Source of the DNA: Spirosoma sp. KCTC 42546
GTDB lineage: Bacteria > Bacteroidota > Bacteroidia > Cytophagales > Spirosomataceae
Direction of reading: 5' to 3'
Assembly: GCF_006965485.1 (NCBI RefSeq)
Contig: NZ_CP041360.1
Coordinates: forward strand, 6,800,501-6,864,500
DNA length: 64,000 bases
Part shown: positions 34,412-43,255 of the stretch, piece after piece
Numbering within the stretch: position 1 is the first letter of the stretch
Layout: the number at the start of each line of letters is the position of its first letter
Made by a program: the position numbers and the translations under genes
The notes under the pieces: generated by a model
Told to the model about the DNA's origin: nothing
The model's input: the letters and a program-made list of their open reading frames with translations, nothing else
Database searches by the model: none

Positions 34412-34666
34412 TTATTCTTCGATCAGGCCATGAGATTCAAACTCGCCCCGATTTGCCCGATCAACCGCATTCATCAGTCGATTTCGGTTCTTTTCTGAAC
34501 TTAGCAATTGAAGCGTTTCTTTCAGCGAATTATACTCTCTTAGAGAAATCAATACAACATTTTTGTTTTCACTTCGATTGATGATGACCGTATCACCATC
34601 ATCGCTAACCTGATCGAGCTTAGCCTTCATGGAACGCCTAAACTCCGTATAGTTGACAACTTGCAT
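34412..34666 (-). CDS. yefM: YefM/Phd-family antitoxin
   Basis: This 84-residue protein (ATG at 34666; a TTG extension adds three residues) has the N-terminal YefM DNA-binding fold (MQVVNYTEFRRSMKAKLDQV, VIINRSENKNVVLISLREYN) and a flexible acidic C-terminus (NRGEFESHGLIEE) that binds and blocks the YoeB toxin. As in all such loci the antitoxin is first and represses the operon with the toxin. Confidence 0.93.
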   Translation of the reverse strand: MQVVNYTEFRRSMKAKLDQVSDDGDTVIINRSENKNVVLISLREYNSLKETLQLLSSEKNRNRLMNAVDRANRGEFESHGLIEE

Positions 34667-34728
34667 AAATAACAATCAATTATGTACAATTTTACGTACT
34701 TATTTCGACAACTTCAACTAGTCGCTCC

Positions 34729-36579
34729 TTACTGATACCCCCGCGCCTGCAAACCAAACAACTCGGCATAACGGCCATCTTTTTCGAGTAATTCGTAATG
34801 GCTACCAATTTCAAGCAGGGTGCCATTTTCCAGAACCAGAATCCGGTCGGCCATACGGACGGTGCTGAATCGGTGTGAGATAATTACTGATGATTTTCCG
34901 TCCGTCAGTTTACCAAAACGCTGGAAAACTTCGTACTCAGCGCGGGCATCGAGGGCCGCCGTGGGTTCGTCGAGGATGATGAGCTGAGCATCCCGCATGT
35001 AGGCCCGGCCCAGCGCGACTTTCTGCCACTCGCCACCCGATAGTTCGACGCCTTTGCCAAACGAGCGCCCTAATTGCTGATCATATCCCCCAGCTAGTTT
35101 AGCAATCACCGTATCGGCCAGGCTGCGTTGGGCTGAGGTTTCAATGCGGGGTTGGTTGGTCCGTTCGTCAATATCACCCACAGCAATATTCACCCCCGCC
35201 GACATTTTAAAGCGGGTATAATCCTGAAATATGACACCAATGTTGCGCCGAAGCTCCATCAGGTCATACTCGCGCAGATCATGGCCGTCGAGGAGTATCC
35301 GCCCCTCAGCAGGATCATAAAGTCTAGCCAGGAGTTTGACAAGTGTGGTTTTACCAGCTCCGTTTTCGCCAACAAGGGCCAGTTTTTCGCCTGCCTGAAG
35401 TGTGAACGATAGATTTCGCAACGCCCATCGTTCGGAGTTTGTGTATTTGAACCCAACATTCTCGAATACAAAACCTTCCCGAATCGGATTGGGAAAGGCG
35501 CGTATCGTTTTGGGTGAGTGAATCAGCGGCTTTATGGCGAAGTAATCGAACAAATCCTGCAAATAGATCGCTTCCTGCGTAAGGCTGCTGAATTGAAGCA
35601 GAATACCTTCCAGTGAACCTCGAACCTGCCGAAACGACCCCGCCAGAAACGTTAGATCGCCAAGCGTTATCTGACCATTAACGGCGCGCAACACAATCCA
35701 GACGTAAGCCCCGTAATAGCCTGCGGTTCCCAAAGCCGTGAGTAAGGTTCCCCAACCTGCCCGACTGATGGCCAGCGCCCGATTTTTCAGATAATAGCCC
35801 CACGACAACTCCTTAAATCGGTCGATCAGGAACCCGGATAAGCCGAAAATTTTAACCTCCTTGGCCGTTTCATCACTGGCACCGATGTACCGAAGGTAAT
35901 CGAGTTCCCGGCGTTCGGGTGTCCAGGAGCGCGATAAGGAATAACTACGTTGATTGAAGTAGTTGTCGCCAATAAACGAAGGCGTAACCGCGACCAGAAT
36001 CAGTAATAACAACCATGGATTGTAGACCGCCAGCCCAGCCGCTAGGAAACCCACCGAAATCAACTCCTGTACCTGCCCAAACACGCCGGATAGCAGCACC
36101 GTCCGGCCAGTCGTCTGGCGTCGGGCGCGTTCGAGTTTATCGTAGAAGGTAGCATCTTCAAACTGTTCCAGATCGAGCGTAGCCGCGTGCTCCATTAAGC
36201 GAATGGAGGTTTGATTAGCAAACAGATCGCCCAGCAAACTGTCCATTAGGGCCACAGCTCGGCCCAGTGCCGTGGACAGAATAGCCAGCCCAAATTCCGC
36301 CCCAACCAACCACCAGATATGCTGCGTATCATCAGTAGACGTATGTTTCGAAAGCGCAACTACCTGATCAATGATAAGCTTACCAACGTAGAGTGTAGCC
36401 GCCGGAATAGCGGCCCGAATAAGCCGTAGAGCCGCATTACCGAGAAATAAAGCCGGTGATACTCCCCAGACAAGTTTAAAAAATGCGGGCAGGTTACCCA
36501 ATGCCGTGAAGCGTTCGCGCCAGCTTACTTCATCCTTAGTATCAGCGGGTTTAGAGCGTGGAATTTCAGATTTTGCCAT
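34729..36579 (-). CDS. ABC exporter, fused membrane and ATPase domains
   Basis: This 616-residue half-transporter has an N-terminal six-helix ABC_membrane domain (about 35-330) and a C-terminal ATPase with Walker A GENGAGKTT, the signature LSGGEWQKVALGRAY, Walker B LIILDEPTAALD and the switch His in IISHRFSTV. It works as a dimer and exports lipids, peptides or drugs; the substrate cannot be told. It is monocistronic and lies 53 bases... after the antitoxin start on the same strand, with no hairpin seen between them. Confidence 0.93.
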   Translation of the reverse strand: MAKSEIPRSKPADTKDEVSWRERFTALGNLPAFFKLVWGVSPALFLGNAALRLIRAAIPAATLYVGKLIIDQVVALSKHTSTDDTQHIWWLVGAEFGLAILSTALGRAVALMDSLLGDLFANQTSIRLMEHAATLDLEQFEDATFYDKLERARRQTTGRTVLLSGVFGQVQELISVGFLAAGLAVYNPWLLLLILVAVTPSFIGDNYFNQRSYSLSRSWTPERRELDYLRYIGASDETAKEVKIFGLSGFLIDRFKELSWGYYLKNRALAISRAGWGTLLTALGTAGYYGAYVWIVLRAVNGQITLGDLTFLAGSFRQVRGSLEGILLQFSSLTQEAIYLQDLFDYFAIKPLIHSPKTIRAFPNPIREGFVFENVGFKYTNSERWALRNLSFTLQAGEKLALVGENGAGKTTLVKLLARLYDPAEGRILLDGHDLREYDLMELRRNIGVIFQDYTRFKMSAGVNIAVGDIDERTNQPRIETSAQRSLADTVIAKLAGGYDQQLGRSFGKGVELSGGEWQKVALGRAYMRDAQLIILDEPTAALDARAEYEVFQRFGKLTDGKSSVIISHRFSTVRMADRILVLENGTLLEIGSHYELLEKDGRYAELFGLQARGYQ

Positions 36580-36837
36580 ATCTAAAAAGACAAGCCCAGG
36601 GCGGGATTAGTTCATCTGGGTTTGCTTTCTAAATGCGATTGCGTTGCTACCAATCAGTTCCCCAGAAGTTTGAAAATAACCTATTCTTCATCACCAATCA
36701 TCAGCACTGCCTCCTACGTTAAAACTATATCAACCTGCCGATATAGTCACTTTTCAGCCACATCTTCGTCTAAGTCACAACTTGGGTAGATTTTACTACA
36801 AAAACCACTACGCCACTGTGTACTTAGTCCTCTTTTT

Positions 36838-38166
36838 ATGAATGCACGATTTCTCTTATTATTCCTTCTAGTATTACTGAGTTTTATAGCTGTATCCTGC
36901 AAAAAAACAGACGAACCTACTCCTGAAGACGCTAATTTTTCGGTAGAGATACCTGATGCCGCCTTCGAGCAGGCGCTAATTGATCTAAAAATAGATACTA
37001 AAAAGGACGGAAAGGTGCTGTTCTCCAGCGCTCAACGGGTAACCAGTCTGAATCTGTATAATAAGGGAATAAGCAGTTTAGAGGGTCTGAAATCATTTAG
37101 CCATATAACCAGCCTGGATTGCTCCCGGAATAACCTGACTAGTATCGATCTGAGCAATAACACAGCGCTAACGACGCTGGAATGCAATAGCAACAGCCTA
37201 ATAATACTGAATATCAGCAAGTTGACCGCTCTAAACCGTTTGGGTTGCAGCGAAAACGAATTAACCGGTCTGGATATCAGTAACAATACAAAACTTACTC
37301 ATTTAGACTGCTCAGCAAACAACTTAACCAGCCTGAATGTCACGAAAAATACGTCACTAACTCTAGTATATAGCAATGCCAATAAGTTGACCAGTTTGGA
37401 CGTGAGTAAGAATGTCGCGCTGAATTTCTTAGCCTGCGCCAACAATAACTTAACGGGACTCGCCCTCCAGACGAACACCCAACTCATCTATTTAGACTGC
37501 AAAAACGCCAATCTGACAAGCCTGGATCTCAGTAAGAATCTAGTATTAACCGAATTGTACTGCTCTGCAAACAACTTCACTAGTCTGGATCTCAGCAAGA
37601 ATAAAATCCTCACTCATCTAGCTTGTTCAGCTAGCCAATTGCCCCGTCTGGATATTAGCAGAAATACGGCCCTCACTCATTTATATTGCGATAACAATTA
37701 CCTCACTACACTAGATATCAGCAGGAATACAGCCCTACAGGAGCTGGATTGTAAAAACAACAATGTAGACAGTCTGAGTCTAAGCAAGAATATAGCCCTG
37801 GCGAAGTTGGTTTGCTCGTCCAACAACCTGATCAATCTGGATCTCAGCAAGAACGTAGCCTTAAGCGTTCTGAATTGCGGTGGCAATAAATTGGCCAATC
37901 TGGATCTCAGTAAGAATATCAAATTGACCAATCTGTATTGTTCCAGCAATAAGCTCACCAGTCTGGATGTAGGCAAGAATACGGTCTTAACCGAATTGTA
38001 TTGCTCCAATACGAACCTGACTAGCCTGGACCTGAGAAAAAATCCATTGCTACAGTGGCTGTCGTGCAACAACACCAGTATTCAATTTATCTGTGTGGCC
38101 GACCTTACCAACGTAAGACCCACCTGGCTGAAAGATGATTCGGCTACGTATCAGATTTGCCAATAA
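36838..38166 (+). CDS. Leucine-rich-repeat lipoprotein with 15 repeats
   Basis: This is a 442-residue protein. The lipobox AVSC (Cys21) is followed by a charged stretch. A short N-cap domain contains IPDAAFEQALIDLKID. Then 15 consecutive 21-residue repeats follow the pattern LTSLDLSKNTALTELYCSNNN, each with a conserved Cys in the ladder, and a C-terminal cap has CVADLTN and ends SATYQICQ. It is an internalin-like surface binding protein in form. The following gene is a paralogue with the same caps. The binding partner is unknown. Confidence 0.9.
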   Translation: MNARFLLLFLLVLLSFIAVSCKKTDEPTPEDANFSVEIPDAAFEQALIDLKIDTKKDGKVLFSSAQRVTSLNLYNKGISSLEGLKSFSHITSLDCSRNNLTSIDLSNNTALTTLECNSNSLIILNISKLTALNRLGCSENELTGLDISNNTKLTHLDCSANNLTSLNVTKNTSLTLVYSNANKLTSLDVSKNVALNFLACANNNLTGLALQTNTQLIYLDCKNANLTSLDLSKNLVLTELYCSANNFTSLDLSKNKILTHLACSASQLPRLDISRNTALTHLYCDNNYLTTLDISRNTALQELDCKNNNVDSLSLSKNIALAKLVCSSNNLINLDLSKNVALSVLNCGGNKLANLDLSKNIKLTNLYCSSNKLTSLDVGKNTVLTELYCSNTNLTSLDLRKNPLLQWLSCNNTSIQFICVADLTNVRPTWLKDDSATYQICQ

Positions 38167-38229
38167 GGTATTCTATACTTCGTAGTTGGATGCCCGCTTA
38201 CCACTAGCAATCCACATTTGTTTTTGTTT

Positions 38230-39249
38230 ATGAACTTTCGAACTCCCCTACTCGTCGTCATTATTTTGTTGAACGTGCTTCTTATCTCCTGCAATAAGAG
38301 CAACGATCCTGAGCCTAATTTGCCGCCAACAGCCTTTACTATTTCGGGAAAACTGGCCCCTAACGGCCCCAATCTGGTGCTGACCTGGACCAAAGCCAAA
38401 GACCCTAATGGCGATCCGGTCACCTACATCGTATTCTGGAAAGACACGCTAACCAGAACCTTGACCGATACAATGTACACCCTCCGGAATGTGCACTACA
38501 ACACTACGGTTGTTGGGAGTGTAATTGCCAAAGACAGCAAAAAAGCCTCGACTCTTTCGTCATTTAGTATCACTGTCGGGGCTGAACCTTACCTAACTAT
38601 ACCCGATATAAACTTTGAGCAGGCTCTGTTTGACTTAAAAATCGATTCGTTAATGGACGGCAGACTACGGGCTGCCGATGCCTTTAAAGTAATCAGTTTA
38701 AATGTTAGCAATAAAAAGATTAGCCGTTTGCAGGGAATCGAGGGCTTTATAAGTTTAAAAACGCTCGATTGCTCCGGCAATAGCCTAAGCAGTTTAGACA
38801 TTAGTAAGGCACCCGCGCTCACTAAATTGTATTGCAGCTCTAATAAATTGACCAGCCTGGATGTCGCTAAAAATTTATCCCTCAACGAGTTGGACTGCTC
38901 GGCAAATAACCTCAGCGGCCTGAATGTGAGCCTGAATACCGGCCTCACCCTGTTGGGCTGCACGAAAAATAACTTGACCAGTCTGGATGTAAGCAAGAAT
39001 GCCAAACTGACCAAACTGTACTGCACGAATAACCGCTTAACGAGTCTGGATATCAGTAAAAACACAGCCTTAACCGTATTGTGGTGCTTTTCCAACACCC
39101 TAACCGATCTAGACTTACGAGCGAATACACTACTGCAAGTGCTGCAATGCTTTGGCAATAAAATCCAGACCATTTGTGTAGCCGACCTTACCAAAGTAGC
39201 AACCGATTGGCAGAAAGATACGTCGGCTACATATCAGGTTTGTAAGTAG
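38230..39249 (+). CDS. Leucine-rich-repeat lipoprotein with a fibronectin-like domain and 6 repeats
   Basis: This 339-residue protein starts at the ATG at 38230. The lipobox LISC has Cys21. Residues about 30-125 form a fibronectin type III-like domain (PNGPNLVLTWTKAKDPNGDP). Then comes the same N-cap as in the previous gene (IPDINFEQALFDLKID), six 21-residue repeats with the Cys ladder, and the same C-cap (CVADLTK, SATYQVCK). It lies 63 bases after the first gene, clearly a tandem duplicate that gained or kept a spacer domain. Confidence 0.9.
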   Translation: MNFRTPLLVVIILLNVLLISCNKSNDPEPNLPPTAFTISGKLAPNGPNLVLTWTKAKDPNGDPVTYIVFWKDTLTRTLTDTMYTLRNVHYNTTVVGSVIAKDSKKASTLSSFSITVGAEPYLTIPDINFEQALFDLKIDSLMDGRLRAADAFKVISLNVSNKKISRLQGIEGFISLKTLDCSGNSLSSLDISKAPALTKLYCSSNKLTSLDVAKNLSLNELDCSANNLSGLNVSLNTGLTLLGCTKNNLTSLDVSKNAKLTKLYCTNNRLTSLDISKNTALTVLWCFSNTLTDLDLRANTLLQVLQCFGNKIQTICVADLTKVATDWQKDTSATYQVCK

Positions 39250-39272
39250 GGTATCCAATAATCTGTAACTGA

Positions 39273-39304
39273 AATAGGCTGCGTTGTCCTGAACATAGCC
39301 TATT
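39273..39304. terminator. Small hairpin between convergent genes
   Basis: AATAGGCT (39273-39280) pairs with AGCCTATT (39297-39304). The stem is short, and a weak TT follows. It is the only structure seen in this 62-base gap. Confidence 0.4.
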
Positions 39305-39311
39305 GTACTCT

Positions 39312-40277
39312 TCACTCACTCAATTCAGCCACTAACGTCTTAAAAATTTCATAAGCCGGTTTAGGAGAATAATCGTCTTTGAGCAAGCCGAACTGGTGAA
39401 AAAAATAAGGGTTCTCAGAATTCGTATCGCGCAGGTTAAAATAAGAATAGCCACGAACATTGAACGTTTCCCGGTGTTCATAAACAGCTCGAATAATGGC
39501 TTCCAGTAGCTGGGCCTGTCGGTCGTAGGGACGCGTGGGACTGGTGGGCCATCCGTTTTCGCCAATGAGTATGGGAATACGAAAGGGTATGGCCGCATGT
39601 GCCATATTTACATACCGAAACTGATGGAGTACAGCCCGAACCCCATCACTTAATTGAACCGTGGGTGGCAACGGCACAAACACATCCGGGAAGAAATCAA
39701 GGGCCACATAATCCAACGCATCCACAAACGGCTGACCACCAAGCCGCCCGATTTCTGGCCAGAAATCATCATTTGGATCAAATATGGGGGTTGTACTGAA
39801 CCCCACCCAAACGGACAACTTCAGTCGGCGGATTTCTTTCTTTGCGGCTATAATGCCCGTCACCAACGCCTGACGCACATCGGGCGAAACCGCATCGCCA
39901 CCCGCTTCTTTCGAGTTGGCTTCTTCCGTAATCTGTAACGAGGTCAGATTGTCGCCATATTGTTGTATGATCTCCCGAATATACTTGACCCACTTATCGA
40001 GCGGGTCGTTACTGGTGCGGTAGCAGAGAACCAAATCGAGTTTTCGATTCGGCGTTACGTAGTGAAGGGCATTATCGGGAGTTGGCCATGCGGACTGACC
40101 GTTGCCGATGTACTGCACATAAGCCCTTACCATAAACGGTTTATTGGTGGGCTGTAACTCATTCAGAACCTGTAGAATTAGTTCCGGACGATCTGGCGGA
40201 CCCGTAATCAGTCCGCCTTCGCTTTCAGGAACCCCAACGGCACTGCCGGGATAAATACCAAACGTGAAAGGATGCAT
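39312..40277 (-). CDS. Glycoside-hydrolase-like TIM-barrel protein
   Basis: This 321-residue protein is read from the ATG at 40277; a GTG at 40391 would use up most of the divergent promoter region. It shows barrel strands and likely active-site acids in SLQITEEANSKEAGG (strand 4 Glu) and PILIGENGWPTSP (strand 7 Glu), the arrangement of clan GH-A glycosidases. The WP-TS and YSYFNLRDTNSENP segments also fit. No signal peptide is seen, so it probably acts in the cytosol. The substrate and exact family are not identified. Confidence 0.65.
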   Translation of the reverse strand: MHPFTFGIYPGSAVGVPESEGGLITGPPDRPELILQVLNELQPTNKPFMVRAYVQYIGNGQSAWPTPDNALHYVTPNRKLDLVLCYRTSNDPLDKWVKYIREIIQQYGDNLTSLQITEEANSKEAGGDAVSPDVRQALVTGIIAAKKEIRRLKLSVWVGFSTTPIFDPNDDFWPEIGRLGGQPFVDALDYVALDFFPDVFVPLPPTVQLSDGVRAVLHQFRYVNMAHAAIPFRIPILIGENGWPTSPTRPYDRQAQLLEAIIRAVYEHRETFNVRGYSYFNLRDTNSENPYFFHQFGLLKDDYSPKPAYEIFKTLVAELSE

Positions 40278-40414
40278 TGGTTCGCAAGTTGATTCGATGG
40301 CGAAAGTAGCATGTTCATGCTGTGGCCTATCCACGCGAAACGGATTCTGGAGCCCGTGAGACGGATTTTGTAACGAGTTTTGGTACGACACGTCTTTAAC
40401 CGTAGCTTCGTTAT

Positions 40415-41386
40415 ATGGAAATCATTTCGAGCAACCACGGTTGTTACTTCGATGTGTATCAGCGGAGTTATCCACCCGAATTCCACGGATATGCAGGACA
40501 CACCGAAACGCATGTCCAGTTAGCCGATGAGGTTTCACGGGGTGTGTTGAGTGAGATCTGTTTTCAGGGCGTACGGATTCATTACGGACAATTTCAGACC
40601 CTGGAATCCGATACGATTCGAACAACAGAAGATTTCCCATCGGTTGAAATGGCGTTTCAGTTGCAGGGACGAACATCGGGGCAATCGTCAGCATTGTCTG
40701 GTTTAGCACCAAACCAACACAATCTGAGTTACCGTCCATACGCCGATAGTCAGAGCCGATTTGAGGTCGGTGATCATCACTACGTGGGCATCCAATTGAC
40801 CGAAACATTTTTCTCCCGATTTACGGAGGATGACTCACCCGCAATGGGTCGCCTGCTGAATGGGTTGGCTCAAAAAGAAGCCGTTGCGCTATCCAGACAT
40901 AATTTAACAATTACACCTGCGCTACAAACGCAGCTGATCGCATTAACCCAAGTCAGTCGTTCACAACCTCTTAAGCGTCTTTATCTGGAAGCAGCTGCGC
41001 TAGACCTACTACGCCAGCAGATAGACCAGGTCGATAGAAATCAGTCAAAAACAAAAACGACATTATCCTCTAATGACATTGACAAAATACTGGCAATTAA
41101 GGATTTACTCGAACACAACCCACTCGATACGTATTCACTGCTGCAACTAGCCCGCTTCGGTGGCTTGAATGATTACAAGCTCAAGAAAGGGTTTCGTGAA
41201 GTGATAGGTAATACAGTATTCGGTTATCTTAACGACCTTCGAATGCAGTATGCGCATCAGTTACTTCGCGATACAGATGGTACGATTGGCGAAGTCGCTA
41301 CCAAACTGGGCTACAGTGAAACGCACCATTTTTCAGCTGCTTTCAAACGCAAATTTGGGTATTTACCGAGTCAGATTGCCCGGTAA
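40415..41386 (+). CDS. AraC-family transcriptional regulator
   Basis: This is a 323-residue protein. The N-terminal half (about 1-200) is a sensor domain without recognised motif, and it resembles the PchR-like group in length and position. The C-terminal AraC helix-turn-helix (about 225-323) has DTYSLLQLARFGGLNDYKLKKGF and IGEVATKLGYSETHHFSAAFKR. It is divergent from the glycosidase-like gene and could regulate it. Its stop codon begins the hairpin at 41384-41429. Confidence 0.9.
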   Translation: MEIISSNHGCYFDVYQRSYPPEFHGYAGHTETHVQLADEVSRGVLSEICFQGVRIHYGQFQTLESDTIRTTEDFPSVEMAFQLQGRTSGQSSALSGLAPNQHNLSYRPYADSQSRFEVGDHHYVGIQLTETFFSRFTEDDSPAMGRLLNGLAQKEAVALSRHNLTITPALQTQLIALTQVSRSQPLKRLYLEAAALDLLRQQIDQVDRNQSKTKTTLSSNDIDKILAIKDLLEHNPLDTYSLLQLARFGGLNDYKLKKGFREVIGNTVFGYLNDLRMQYAHQLLRDTDGTIGEVATKLGYSETHHFSAAFKRKFGYLPSQIAR

Positions 41387-41429
41387 TGGCGCGAGGCCGG
41401 GCCACGTTGGCTCTGGCTTCGCGCCATTA
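41384..41429 (+). terminator. Terminator hairpin on the AraC gene stop
   Basis: TAATGGCGCGAGGCC (41384-41398) pairs with 41415-41429 with one wobble, plus an inner GCCA/TGGC pairing. The stem begins exactly at the stop codon. A T-rich segment follows about 10 bases on. Confidence 0.7.
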
Positions 41430-41462
41430 ACAAATTAACAATTTTTAGCTGTTACTTCTTCA

Positions 41463-42416
41463 ATGAATACATTCGTTTCAAGGCTGACGCTACCTTATGT
41501 TTTGATTAAACTAAGTCTGCTTTCTGCCTATGGCATGCCCCCGCTTTCTGATGAGCCAGCAGGAATTACGTTTTTTAAAGGTTCCTGGAAAGAGGTGTTG
41601 GCCGAAGCCAAGCGCCAGAACAAACCCGTGTATCTGGACATCTATACAACCTGGTGTCCACCCTGCAAGCGGATGGCTAAAGAAGCGTTTCCGAATCCAA
41701 AAGTAGGCACCAAATTCAATGTCCATTTTATCAACTACCAGCTCGATGCTGAGCGGGGTGAGGGTGTGCAGATCGCCAAACAATATGCCGTAGCCAGTTA
41801 TCCAACAGCGCTCTACATCGCTCCCAATGGCGCGCTGGTTCACCGGGCGGTGGGTTATGCCGGCGTCAACGGCATGATCGATCAGGCCGATCATATGCTG
41901 GCGTTACCTCAACTACGCACAACAATTGCCAAAGGCGATAAAGAGTATGCAAATGGAAAGAGAGACCCATCTTTCCTGAAAAAGTATCTGTTAGTACGCC
42001 AGGCCCTCAATCGCCCGACTACGGATGTGCTTGATGCCTATCTGGATGCATTGCCGGAATCCGAACGTTTAACAGCCGAAACAATGGCTTTTGTAGCCGG
42101 AGCTATCCAATCATCTACAACAAAAGCCTTTGATTATCTGATCAAAAATCGCCCCGATTCACTGGCAGCCGATGCCGCAAAAAGTAGCTTAGCCATAACG
42201 GTTTCTGGTGCATTGACCCGTGTGCTTTATACTGATTTCAAGCGAGTTATCGACACCAACGACGAGATTTTGCTAGAAACGATCATTGCCAACAGCGAAC
42301 GCAATACGGCCTCGGCGAATCCATCAGCCGTTCGGGACGAGGCACAGAAACAGGAAGCAGCCAATACCTACCGGTTAACATTCCTTCAACAAACCCAAAA
42401 CCTGACGAAACAATAA
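41463..42416 (+). CDS. Exported thioredoxin-fold protein
   Basis: This is a 317-residue protein with a signal peptide (about 1-24). The thioredoxin domain (about 38-145) has the active site TTWCPPCKRM (Cys65 and Cys68) and the cis-proline ASYPTALYI. A helical tail of about 170 residues follows with no known motif. It is probably a periplasmic disulfide reductase or isomerase. The WCPPC order is typical of DsbD-gamma/TlpA-like reductants. It is followed by the iron-permease-family gene 113 bases on. Confidence 0.87.
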   Translation: MNTFVSRLTLPYVLIKLSLLSAYGMPPLSDEPAGITFFKGSWKEVLAEAKRQNKPVYLDIYTTWCPPCKRMAKEAFPNPKVGTKFNVHFINYQLDAERGEGVQIAKQYAVASYPTALYIAPNGALVHRAVGYAGVNGMIDQADHMLALPQLRTTIAKGDKEYANGKRDPSFLKKYLLVRQALNRPTTDVLDAYLDALPESERLTAETMAFVAGAIQSSTTKAFDYLIKNRPDSLAADAAKSSLAITVSGALTRVLYTDFKRVIDTNDEILLETIIANSERNTASANPSAVRDEAQKQEAANTYRLTFLQQTQNLTKQ

Positions 42417-42529
42417 GGTAGTTCGTTTACACAAGTTCACTTTCTGCGATTATACTGCCATTTTAATCTCACTAAGCGCAATGGATTGGCGATTTAGCGA
42501 GAACTTACCTTCTTTAACTCATTTACCCA

Positions 42530-43090
42530 ATGAACTCCAATCGATTTACTAAATTCTTTGAGCACTTTGCTTCCAAAGCAACCCAGGCTACTGGCTCATC
42601 AAGCGCTTTTTTATTGGCGCTATTAACGATTATTATCTGGCTCATTACTGGTCCCATTTTTGGCTACTCCGACACCTGGCAGTTAATTATCAATACCGGA
42701 ACAACCATTATTACGTTCCTGATGGTATTTCTGATTCAGAAATCACAGAACAAAGATTCTCTGGCCATGCAGATCAAACTCAATGAACTTCTTGCTGTGA
42801 ATCGTAAAGCCAGTAACCGCTTACTCAATGTGGAAGATCTGACCGAAGCGGAACTTCATGCACTGCATAAGTTTTTTGGTAAACTGGCCGACAAAGCAAA
42901 AGATGAAGCGACTATTTCCGAATCGCACTCGGTTGAAGAAGCGGAGGAAATCCACTACGATAAACTTGAAGCCTTACATGAGCGCCAGTTAGCGCGCCGA
43001 ACTGACAGGCCAACTGCCAAACAACCAAAGGAATCTGGTAAAAAGACGAAGCCAAAGGTTCCTCCTGCCGAACAAAAGCCTAAAGCCTAA
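42530..43090 (+). CDS. Low-affinity iron permease family protein
   Basis: This is a 186-residue protein. Two membrane segments lie near residues 22-75 with the family pattern ASKATQATGSSSAFLLALL, GPIFGYSDTWQL and FLMVFLIQKSQNKDSLAMQIK. A charged helical tail of about 100 residues (EEAEEIHYDKLEAL, then Lys/Pro-rich) follows. The family is named after a yeast protein; bacterial members are probably small membrane proteins whose transport is unproven. Confidence 0.88.
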   Translation: MNSNRFTKFFEHFASKATQATGSSSAFLLALLTIIIWLITGPIFGYSDTWQLIINTGTTIITFLMVFLIQKSQNKDSLAMQIKLNELLAVNRKASNRLLNVEDLTEAELHALHKFFGKLADKAKDEATISESHSVEEAEEIHYDKLEALHERQLARRTDRPTAKQPKESGKKTKPKVPPAEQKPKA

Positions 43091-43160
43091 TAAATCGACT
43101 TTTACAGGATTGCTTCAGCGTATGTTGATTTCTTTGTGTATAACTTTAGGTCGATAGTAG

Positions 43161-43197
43161 TTTTAGCAGGACTTCTACCCAAACAGTCCTGCTAAAA
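43161..43197. terminator. Hairpin upstream of the PAS kinase gene
   Basis: TTTTAGCAGGACT (43161-43173) and its exact complement (43185-43197) enclose an 11-base loop. It lies 70 bases after the iron-permease-family gene and 58 bases before the PAS kinase ATG. It may be a terminator or part of the kinase leader. Confidence 0.6.
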
Positions 43198-43255
43198 AAC
43201 AGGTTTATTACTTCCAGAACCTGCGGATACATCTGCTTTTTGTTTGTTTCAATCT

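Noticed and set aside
36900..38100. Regular 63-base direct repeats that could be mistaken for a CRISPR-like array
   Set aside because: They are coding LRR repeats with variable sequence, no spacers of fixed size and no Cas genes.
38589..39194. Long antisense frame through the LRR repeats
   Set aside because: The 63-base periodicity of the LRR coding repeat keeps one antisense frame open by composition; the predicted protein is just a Leu/Arg/Val repeat.
40278..40391. N-terminal extension of the glycosidase-like protein from a GTG
   Set aside because: It leaves only 23 bases to the divergent AraC gene and the added residues have low-complexity, non-domain character. It cannot be excluded fully.
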